Assembly: GCA_011052055.1 (NCBI GenBank)
Contig: DRJW01000340.1
Location: 1-5,466, forward strand
Length of the DNA: 5,466 nt
Direction: 5' to 3'
Source of the DNA: Nitrospirota bacterium
GTDB taxonomy: Bacteria; Nitrospinota_A; UBA7883
Shown here: piece after piece, positions 1 through 5,466 of the stretch
How positions within the stretch are numbered: the stretch's first letter is position 1
How the letters are laid out: the number at the start of each line of letters is the position of its first letter
The notes under the pieces: generated by a model
Database searches by the model: none
What the model saw: only the letters and a program-made list of their open reading frames with translations
Told to the model about the DNA's origin: nothing
Made by a program: the position numbers and the translations under genes

Positions 1-3000
1 TACCGTGAGAAATTTTCTCTTCGATCCGTTTCCATTTACCGGCTTTACAAGAGTCTCTATTTTCTTTTCGGCGGTGACTTTTACAATATCGATGTTGTCA
101 AGGCTGTCGAAGAAAGCCTCCAGCCTGGTCACCGCCCCGGCGTCGGCGGAGTGCTCGTCGATTTCGAGATGCAGGCACGGCTTGCCGTCGAATATCTGAT
201 TAAGGCAATGCTCGATGAACGAATCGGGGCCGCACTTGAAGTTTGATATAAAAATGGCGTCCAGATTCGGGTCGCGCTTTACCACACTGGCCGCTGTCAT
301 CATCACCTGCCCGGAGCGCCAGTACATATCCGGGTATTCCCGGCTGATATCCTTGCCGCCGGTGTCGAGAAAATCTATAGGGATCGCCACCTTCCCCATG
401 TCCTTTAGTTTGCGCGGTATGCCAAGATTGATCCCTGGGTCGCATCCGTTGTATGGCCTGCTTATGATGACCACCGGGCGCTCTTTGCGCTCCTGAACTT
501 CCTTGATAACCTCTCTGCCCCGTTTCCTGACGGTTTTATAATATTTTTCCTGCGCGGCCCTTGCTTTGACTACGGCCCTGTCAACCGCCCTGGCCCCAAG
601 ACCGAATTTTTTTGTAAACAGTTCGTCAAGGCTTTTGGCCACATGCCTGTCGCCTTTCTGGAAATGGATCGAAGGCTCTAAAAGCTCTACTCTCGACCTT
701 TCCATGTCGATAGCGGATTTAATCATGTAGGGTATCGATTGAACCAGAGGGCAGGAGTGATTGTTCCTGAATTCGCCAGATTCGGAAGTCATGCTGATGA
801 CCGACGGCATGAAAATGTAATCCACGCCCTTGCCTAAAAGATCCATTACATGCCCGTGCATGATTTTTATCGGGAAACAGGTCTCCGCTTTGACCTTCTC
901 TATGGAATCGCGGATCACAATATGGCTCGTCGTTCCAGACAGCGCCACCTGGAACCCGACCTCTTCCAGAAAAGTCTTGAAAAACGGAAACATCTCGTAA
1001 AAGACGAGGCTTCTGGGAATTCCAATAACCGGCCTTGCGTCTCTTTCGATCTTCTTCTGGATAAAGTTCTCTCCAAAAATAATCTTTTCCCGCTCGGCGA
1101 AAAGATCGGGGATTTTTTTGGCCGTCTCCTCTCCCTGATTTTTCTTGCTCCCCTTCCCCTCGAAAAGCTCGCACCTGGCTCCGTAATAGTGCGCGCTGTC
1201 CCCCTCGAATTTGACCCGGCTCACATCGCATACGTTATCGCAAGCCTTGCACGCGAACGTTGTGACTTTATATTTGCGCTCGCTAAGATCGAACCCCCTG
1301 AAATTCGTAGGGGTGTTAAGCCCCATTTTCTCATGGCGCTTGCGAACTATCATGGCGGCGCCGATGGCTCCGGTTACATCGTGATGCGGCGGCACCGTTA
1401 CTTCTTTGCCGGTCACTTTTTCAAACGCGGCCACGACAGCCTTGTTCCAGGCCACCCCTCCCTGGAACAGTATCTTCTTGCCAATCTTCCTGTCGCCTAC
1501 AACCCTGTTTATATAGTTGGAGACGATGGAGTAGGAAAGCCCGGCGGCCAGGTCTTCTTTGCTCATCCCTTTTTGCTGGTTGGAGACAAGATCGGACTCG
1601 ATAAAAACCGTACATCTATCCCCGAATTTACCCGGCGTCTTTGCGCTAAAAGCCGTGTCGGCGAAATCTTTCTCGATATTCAGATCGATCTTCTCCGATT
1701 GCTCTTCGATAAAAGAGCCGGTGCCGGCGGCGCATACTTTGTTCATTTCAAAATCGACGACGGCCCCGTTCTCCACCGACACATATTTGCTGTCCTGGCC
1801 GCCTATTTCGAAAATTGTGTCCACATCCGGCGCAAAGTGGATGGCGGCTGTCGCTTGGGCGGTTATCTCGTTTCTCACAACATCGGCCCCGATAAAATCT
1901 CCGATCATGTAGCGCCCAGAGCCGGTCGTGCCGACTCCCAACGGCTTGACGAATGCGCCTATCTCATCGCCAATCTCCTTTAATCCTCTCTTCACGGCTT
2001 CGATTGGGCGGCTCTTGGTGCGAAGATAGCGTCTCGCCAGCACGTTGAAGTTTTCGTCAATGGCCACGACATTGGTGCTAAGCGATCCGATATCTACTCC
2101 GATGTAGCAGGCGACGCTCCGATCTCCATTTAATTTGCGTGTCTTAACGCTGTACATGTCGTCGTTTCGCTCTCCGGTAAGGGGGGCGTGCGAGCTTCGG
2201 GCGGCCTCGCGAACGGCGCTGTATCCTTCTAGTTGACCGAGTCCTTTAAACTCAAATCCTCCCGCCGTCTGCTCACGCGCGGTCAGCGCCGAGCCGACAG
2301 CCCCCATCACTGCGTGCTCTGGAGGAATAAAAAGCTCGTCAGGGCCAAGCTCCAGCTCGTCGGCCAGGGCTTTTACCACTCCTTGATTGGCGGCGACACC
2401 TCCGAAAAAAGCTACCGGCCTCTCAAATTTTTTCCCCCGGCCCACGTTGCTTTTAAATGAGCGGGCCACAGCGTAGCAAAGACCGGCCACTATTTCAAAA
2501 ACAGGCGTTCCGATCTGCTGGAGATGGATCATGTCCGATTTTGCGAATACAGAGCATCGCCCCGCGATCCTGGGGGGATGTTTGGACTTTAAGGCGAGCT
2601 GGCCGAACTCTTTTTCGATATCAACGCCAATGCGGGTGGCCTGCTGGTCGAGAAAGCTCCCCGTTCCTGCGGCGCACAGGTTGTTCATAGAAAAATCTTC
2701 AAGAGAAGTGGCGCCATTTTCATCTTTGAACATGAGCATTTTAGAGTCTTCGCCCCCCATCTCCACAAGAGTCCTGATGTGGGGATACAAAGTCGTCACG
2801 GCTTTGGATTGGGCCACTATCTCGTTTGTGAATTTGCCGCCGGTCAAAGAGGCGATCAACTCGCCCGCGCTTCCGGTGACTCCGACGCCTGAGATTTCCC
2901 GCCCGTCTATGGCTTTAAGAATTTCTTTTAGAACAGTTATGGTGGTGGGAACAGGCTGGCCGTAAGAGCGCCTGTAAATATGCGTTAATATTTTGTTTTC

Positions 3001-3081
3001 CGAATCGGTCACAGCTCCTTTTACAGACACGGAGCCTATATCAAGCCCTATCCAGACTTCGCTATTATAAAATTTACCCAT
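1..3081 (-). CDS. Large acyl-CoA dehydratase activase (tandem BadF/BadG/BcrA/BcrD ATPase domains plus DUF2229), C-terminus cut by window edge
   Basis: All 1027 codons were read with no stop or frameshift; the gene is still open at position 1. Proteins of this family hydrolyse ATP to drive one low-potential electron from a [4Fe-4S] cluster to a partner such as 2-hydroxyacyl-CoA dehydratase or a related reductase, in the cytosol. Domain 1 (about residues 8-260) has the phosphate loop GLDIGSVSVKG, MGGEDSK at 108-114, CAAGTG with C136, RCSVF with C176, and FFGGVAAN at 225-232. Domain 2 (about 325-585) repeats these: GVDIGSLSTN at 328, GGQDSK at 427, C450, C490, and FQGGVAWN. A C-x2-C-x3-C motif (C611, C614, C618) plus C637 follows. 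A DUF2229-type domain (about 680-990) has ETCFPIK, HGHVMDLL, SRPYNGCDPG, FKCGPDSF and EIDEHSADAG. No signal peptide or membrane segment is seen. Full-length relatives are about 1400 residues (from memory), so a dehydratase-like C-terminal part probably lies outside. The ATG at 3081 is chosen because the next in-frame start would remove the phosphate loop. The physiological substrate cannot be told. Confidence 0.93.
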   Translation of the reverse strand, partial: MGKFYNSEVWIGLDIGSVSVKGAVTDSENKILTHIYRRSYGQPVPTTITVLKEILKAIDGREISGVGVTGSAGELIASLTGGKFTNEIVAQSKAVTTLYPHIRTLVEMGGEDSKMLMFKDENGATSLEDFSMNNLCAAGTGSFLDQQATRIGVDIEKEFGQLALKSKHPPRIAGRCSVFAKSDMIHLQQIGTPVFEIVAGLCYAVARSFKSNVGRGKKFERPVAFFGGVAANQGVVKALADELELGPDELFIPPEHAVMGAVGSALTAREQTAGGFEFKGLGQLEGYSAVREAARSSHAPLTGERNDDMYSVKTRKLNGDRSVACYIGVDIGSLSTNVVAIDENFNVLARRYLRTKSRPIEAVKRGLKEIGDEIGAFVKPLGVGTTGSGRYMIGDFIGADVVRNEITAQATAAIHFAPDVDTIFEIGGQDSKYVSVENGAVVDFEMNKVCAAGTGSFIEEQSEKIDLNIEKDFADTAFSAKTPGKFGDRCTVFIESDLVSNQQKGMSKEDLAAGLSYSIVSNYINRVVGDRKIGKKILFQGGVAWNKAVVAAFEKVTGKEVTVPPHHDVTGAIGAAMIVRKRHEKMGLNTPTNFRGFDLSERKYKVTTFACKACDNVCDVSRVKFEGDSAHYYGARCELFEGKGSKKNQGEETAKKIPDLFAEREKIIFGENFIQKKIERDARPVIGIPRSLVFYEMFPFFKTFLEEVGFQVALSGTTSHIVIRDSIEKVKAETCFPIKIMHGHVMDLLGKGVDYIFMPSVISMTSESGEFRNNHSCPLVQSIPYMIKSAIDMERSRVELLEPSIHFQKGDRHVAKSLDELFTKKFGLGARAVDRAVVKARAAQEKYYKTVRKRGREVIKEVQERKERPVVIISRPYNGCDPGINLGIPRKLKDMGKVAIPIDFLDTGGKDISREYPDMYWRSGQVMMTAASVVKRDPNLDAIFISNFKCGPDSFIEHCLNQIFDGKPCLHLEIDEHSADAGAVTRLEAFFDSLDNIDIVKVTAEKKIETLVKPVNGNGSKRKFLTV

Positions 3082-3083
3082 AA

Positions 3084-3090
3084 CCTCCCC
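3084..3090 (-). promoter_or_regulatory. Ribosome binding site of the activase gene, unusually close to the start
   Basis: The minus strand reads GGGGAGG, then TT, then ATG. The match to the Shine-Dalgarno consensus is strong, but the gap to the start codon is only 2 bases instead of the usual 5-9. An in-frame TAA lies 13 codons upstream and no better start lies between. The ATG therefore still looks right, perhaps with reduced initiation. Confidence 0.5.
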
Positions 3091-3154
3091 TAAAAGCAGT
3101 CTGTACGCCTCTATTTATAAAAAAGGCATAATCTAAAAGGAGTTGAAAACACTG

Positions 3155-3177
3155 ACGTAAACAAGAGTGTACGTAAA
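3155..3177. repeat. Pair of 7-bp direct repeats over the activase promoter -10 region
   Basis: The plus strand carries ACGTAAA at 3155-3161 and again at 3171-3177, 16 bp start to start. The second copy overlaps the end of the candidate -10 box and the first lies at the expected transcription start. This placement is what a repressor operator would show, but a 7-bp repeat can occur by chance and no regulator family is indicated. Confidence 0.3.
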
Positions 3178-3193
3178 ATTTAGACTATGTCAA
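3166..3193 (-). promoter_or_regulatory. Candidate sigma70-type promoter of the activase gene
   Basis: On the minus strand, a perfect -35 box TTGACA (3188-3193) is followed 16 bases later by TACACT (3166-3171), which matches 4 of 6 positions of the -10 consensus TATAAT. Transcription would start near 3159 and give a leader of about 78 bases before the ATG at 3081. This would let the activase gene be transcribed separately from the kinase gene upstream of it. The call rests on consensus matching only. Confidence 0.5.
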
Positions 3194-3229
3194 GCCAGAA
3201 AACAGGTTTGTGTATCCGGCGGTAAATAT

Positions 3230-3244
3230 CCGAAAATTTTTCGG
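3230..3244. other. Short perfect palindrome downstream of the kinase gene, possible weak terminator
   Basis: CCGAAAA and TTTTCGG form perfect inverted repeats around a single T, 14 bases beyond the kinase stop codon. As RNA, the loop is too tight for the full stem to close, only three G/C pairs are available, and no T-run follows on either strand. It may be a weak transcription end signal or a protein-binding site. The DNA shows only the symmetry. Confidence 0.3.
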
Positions 3245-3258
3245 CGTGAATTGAAGCC

Positions 3259-5142
3259 TCATCCCACGAACCTGCGGACTCTTGGAATAAAATCTTCTCG
3301 CTGCAGAGGCTTGGCCATAAAGTCATCCGCCTTTAACTGAAAGGCTTTCTCACGGTTTTCGATGTCGGAGCCTGATGTGACCATTATGACCGGAATGGAT
3401 TTCGTTCTAAGATCCGTCTTCACCTGCTCAAGAAGCCTCAGCCCCCCCATTCCAGGCATTGCCATTTCTGAAATTATCAGGTGGGGCAAGTCCTTTTCCA
3501 GACAGGCGATAGCCTCTTCCCCGCTTTGGGCCTCAACTATATCCACGTTTAATCCGCCAAGATACTGTTTCATAAGCAAACGGTCGTTTGGCTCATCGCT
3601 GGCTATAAGAACTTTCGGACAAACCTCCGGTACGCTGACATGGAATACGGTTCCATCCCCTTCGACAGACTCCACCGTCAGGCTACCGCAATGCGCTTTT
3701 ATAATGTCATGGCTAAAGGGCAGACCGAGGCCGGTGCCTGTCTCCCCTGAAGTCCCTCTGGTTGAAGTTTTGATTTCGTGCCTGAAAATATCTGGCAGTA
3801 TAGACTCGCTCACTCCAACACCGGTGTCTTTTACAGATATTGCCGCCTTGCTCTGGCTGGGAGTAAACAGTGTCACAATGTCCCCTTCGCCGCAGAACTT
3901 TATGGCGTTGGAAAGAAGGTTTCTCAACACCTCGCTGAACAGGTCGAAATCGGCGTAAAGCCTGGTCTTGCCCGGAACGTCATTAACTATCTTTATGCTC
4001 TTTTTCTCAGCCAAACTCTTAACCTCGTCGATCACCATCGAGGCTATGGCCTGGCCGTCGAGAAACCTTGCGTCCAATGTTATCTTCCCGGTCTTGAGCC
4101 TGCTGATGTCAAGTAGCTGATCTATCATCGTTATGAGGTTTTCGCCGCTCTTTAAAACCCTGCCTACAATATCTTTCTGGCCGTCGCTTAGAGGATGGCC
4201 GTTGTCCTGGTCGAGCATTCTCAAAAGCCCGATTATCGAGCTGAACGGCGACCGGAGATCATGGGCCACCAGCGAGACAAACTGATCTTTGAGTTTTGTC
4301 GCCTCCTCCGCTTGCTCTTTGGCCTGGCGCAACTCGTCCTCCATCCGTTTTCGATTGGTGATGTCGCTACCGTATATTTGCGCGACGCCCGCCTCTTTAG
4401 AGCCTTTAATCGTGAACTGGAACGCGCGCTCTCCGATAAAAGCGCCAAAAGAAACTATCGAGCTGTTACGTATACATTCGATAATTTCTTTTTCATCGAT
4501 CTCCGGCAAAACCGATGCCAACGGCTCTCCCACAATGCCGGTTTTGAATATTTCACGGGAAGCGGGGTTAGCTATCTGCACAACGCCATCCAGACCGCAA
4601 CGAAGAACCGGAGCGGGGTTTAGCTCGCCGAAAAGCGCCATAAGCTTTACTTTGTCCTCGGCCTTTTTTCGTTTGGAGATATCGCGCAAAACTACAAGAA
4701 CGGCTTTTTGGCCCTGGTAATCGCAAATAACACCGGCCGCTTCCACGTCCACGGGCTCCCCGTCAATACGCAAAAGCCTCGTATCGCCCAGCGAGCTTCC
4801 CTTCTCCCCGCCCGCGTACAGTTTTTTCTGCTTGTTTATTACTGATTTGCGAAAATCGGGATGGAGAAACTCTATCAGGTCTTTTCCGACTATCTGCTCG
4901 CGGCTTGACGCGCCGAAAAGCTTTACGCCCGTCTCGTTTATAAACTTGATCTCGTTATTAACATGGACAAAAAACGAGTCGAAGGAGAGGTTCACCAGCT
5001 GGCCCGGAATCTCCCCGGCTTTTATCTGTCTTTCGAGGGATATCTTAAGGTCTTTATTTTCTTTTTCCAGAGAAAAAACACGATCACGGAGCTCAATTAG
5101 CTCTTTGTCTGATTGGTTTTTGTTTTTATTCTCACCTGTCAT
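3259..5142 (-). CDS. Soluble PAS-PAS hybrid histidine kinase with degenerate C-terminal receiver domain
   Basis: This 627-residue protein should autophosphorylate on a histidine in response to a signal sensed by its PAS domains; no membrane segment is seen, so it acts in the cytosol. Order, numbered from the ATG at 5142: charged, probably coiled-coil N-terminus (10-46), PAS 1 (about 48-155, ending in RDISKRKKAE), PAS 2 (about 165-265, ending in SDITNRKR), HisKA with the HDLRSPF box (H294), and an ATPase domain with N412 (SNAIKF), D439/G441/G443 (DTGVG), F453 and G469/G471/G473 (GTGLGL). The kinase core looks intact. The receiver (about 510-627) keeps D516, T589 and K611, but the phospho-acceptor position is E559 (ISEMAMPG) and one acidic-pair Asp is S515. 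A GTG at 5172 would add ten residues (MLEFVERRKK); neither start has a clear Shine-Dalgarno site. I prefer the ATG because a likely -10 box overlaps the GTG. The activase gene lies 177 bp downstream on the same strand. The signal and partner regulator are unknown. Confidence 0.93.
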   Translation of the reverse strand: MTGENKNKNQSDKELIELRDRVFSLEKENKDLKISLERQIKAGEIPGQLVNLSFDSFFVHVNNEIKFINETGVKLFGASSREQIVGKDLIEFLHPDFRKSVINKQKKLYAGGEKGSSLGDTRLLRIDGEPVDVEAAGVICDYQGQKAVLVVLRDISKRKKAEDKVKLMALFGELNPAPVLRCGLDGVVQIANPASREIFKTGIVGEPLASVLPEIDEKEIIECIRNSSIVSFGAFIGERAFQFTIKGSKEAGVAQIYGSDITNRKRMEDELRQAKEQAEEATKLKDQFVSLVAHDLRSPFSSIIGLLRMLDQDNGHPLSDGQKDIVGRVLKSGENLITMIDQLLDISRLKTGKITLDARFLDGQAIASMVIDEVKSLAEKKSIKIVNDVPGKTRLYADFDLFSEVLRNLLSNAIKFCGEGDIVTLFTPSQSKAAISVKDTGVGVSESILPDIFRHEIKTSTRGTSGETGTGLGLPFSHDIIKAHCGSLTVESVEGDGTVFHVSVPEVCPKVLIASDEPNDRLLMKQYLGGLNVDIVEAQSGEEAIACLEKDLPHLIISEMAMPGMGGLRLLEQVKTDLRTKSIPVIMVTSGSDIENREKAFQLKADDFMAKPLQREDFIPRVRRFVG

Positions 5143-5162
5143 TTTCTTGCGCCGCTCGACAA

Positions 5163-5192
5163 ATTCTAGCACAAAATGTATTTTGCTAAAAA
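5163..5192 (-). promoter_or_regulatory. Candidate extended -10 promoter of the kinase gene
   Basis: The minus strand reads TGCTAGAAT, an extended -10 element with its hexamer TAGAAT at 5163-5168 (5 of 6 matches to TATAAT). A weak -35-like TTTTTA lies 18 bases upstream at 5187-5192. Transcription would begin near 5156, downstream of the possible GTG start at 5172, leaving a leader of about 14 bases before the ATG at 5142. If real, this decides the start in favour of the ATG. Confidence 0.35.
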
Positions 5193-5221
5193 CGAACGTG
5201 TTATTATCGACGGTAAGACCA

Positions 5222-5230
5222 TGGTATATT
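5222..5230 (+). promoter_or_regulatory. Candidate extended -10 promoter of the peroxiredoxin-like gene
   Basis: The plus strand reads TGGTATATT, a TG-extended -10 element with the hexamer TATATT (5 of 6 matches). Any -35 box is poor (TTATTA at 5201-5206, 18 bases upstream). Transcription would begin near 5237, about 31 bases before the ATG at 5268. The first part overlaps the 8-bp palindrome ACCATGGT at 5218-5225, which could serve a regulator. Confidence 0.35.
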
Positions 5231-5267
5231 GCCAGCTTGGATCACATCAATAATAATATTAACTACT

Positions 5268-5466
5268 ATGAGTACGCAATTACATTTACAATCAAAACTT
5301 GACCAATTGCAAAGAACGCTCATGGAGCGATCCCCTGACGAAGTCGTCGCTGTTATTCGTGAAAGCATGAAACTGCTGTCTTCGTCCGGGATGATTGAAA
5401 AGGCGATAAAAACCGGCGATTTAGCGCCCGATTTTACTCTGCAGACCGGCGATGGCAAACAGGTAA
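5268..5466 (+). CDS. Peroxiredoxin-like AhpC/TSA family protein, N-terminal 66 codons only
   Basis: The reading frame opens with ATG at 5268 and continues past the right edge. Residues 1-48 look helical and charged (MSTQLHLQSKLDQLQ at the start), followed by GDLAPDFTLQTGDGKQV at 50-66. That second stretch matches the opening beta-strand region of AhpC/TSA peroxiredoxins, and a helical extension of about 48 residues before it is typical of a peroxiredoxin-like subfamily. Such proteins usually reduce hydrogen or organic peroxides in the cytosol with thiol reductants. The active-site cysteine would lie beyond the window, so activity cannot be confirmed, and a thioredoxin-fold relative is possible. 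There is no Shine-Dalgarno site. An in-frame TTG at 5229 could extend the N-terminus by 13 residues but has no support. The gene diverges from the kinase gene and shares its upstream region. Confidence 0.8.
   Translation, partial: MSTQLHLQSKLDQLQRTLMERSPDEVVAVIRESMKLLSSSGMIEKAIKTGDLAPDFTLQTGDGKQV

Noticed and set aside
719..1231. A 170-codon minus-strand frame inside the activase gene.
   Set aside because: It is in a different frame from the recognisable activase reading, its product is low-complexity and rich in Arg and Gly, and it contains no known motif.
850..1983. A 377-codon open frame on the plus strand, opposite the activase gene.
   Set aside because: It lies in exact codon register with the minus-strand gene and stays open only because that gene lacks TTA, CTA and TCA codons there. 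Its translation shows no family motifs, while the minus strand shows many.
3362..3958. A 198-codon plus-strand frame opposite the kinase ATPase and receiver domains.
   Set aside because: The minus strand there carries the N, G1, F and G2 boxes and the receiver core; the plus-strand product is a shadow without motifs.
5254..5261. AT-rich palindrome TAATATTA just before the peroxiredoxin-like start.
   Set aside because: Eight bases of pure A/T symmetry are expected by chance in such an AT-rich stretch, and no second copy is nearby.
4832..5302. A 156-codon plus-strand frame across the start of the kinase gene, the divergent region and the start of the peroxiredoxin-like gene.
   Set aside because: It runs antisense to the kinase N-terminus and overlaps the peroxiredoxin-like start in another frame. 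Its product is Ser/Phe-rich with no family resemblance.
5204..5458. An 84-codon minus-strand frame opposite the peroxiredoxin-like gene.
   Set aside because: The plus strand there encodes a recognisable AhpC/TSA N-terminus; this frame shows no motif and no ribosome binding site.

Overview
The window holds three protein genes and no RNA genes, CRISPR arrays or mobile elements that I can support. Base composition looks balanced (not counted). The main gene belongs to an ATP-dependent Fe-S activase family found mostly in anaerobic or facultatively anaerobic bacteria. The cytosolic PAS hybrid kinase beside it would suit a deltaproteobacterium-like or otherwise metabolically versatile bacterium. 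That placement is a guess; no taxonomic marker is present.

Layout: positions 1-3081 (minus strand) are the first 1027 codons of a very large, uninterrupted gene that runs off the left edge. It encodes a 2-hydroxyacyl-CoA dehydratase activase-type protein with two BadF/BadG/BcrA/BcrD ATPase domains in tandem, a four-cysteine linker and a DUF2229-type domain. The window ends about where a C-terminal dehydratase-like domain is expected. A 177-bp gap (3082-3258) follows, with a good sigma70-like promoter for this gene, a pair of direct repeats over its -10 box, and a small palindrome near the end of the next gene. Positions 3259-5142 (minus strand, possibly from 5172) encode a soluble PAS-PAS histidine kinase with a C-terminal receiver domain whose phospho-acceptor Asp is replaced by Glu. 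A short AT-rich divergent region (5143-5267) carries candidate promoters for both directions. Positions 5268-5466 (plus strand) are the first 66 codons of an AhpC/TSA-type peroxiredoxin-like protein that runs off the right edge.

How they may work together: the activase would use ATP to push low-potential electrons onto an oxygen-sensitive Fe-S acceptor, possibly located on the same polypeptide. The soluble PAS kinase lies upstream on the same strand and is divergent from a peroxide-detoxifying gene, so a redox or oxygen sensing role is a reasonable guess, but nothing in the sequence proves it. The activase family is known. The points most worth a second look are the Asp-to-Glu receiver and the number and spacing of candidate Fe-S cysteines in one chain.
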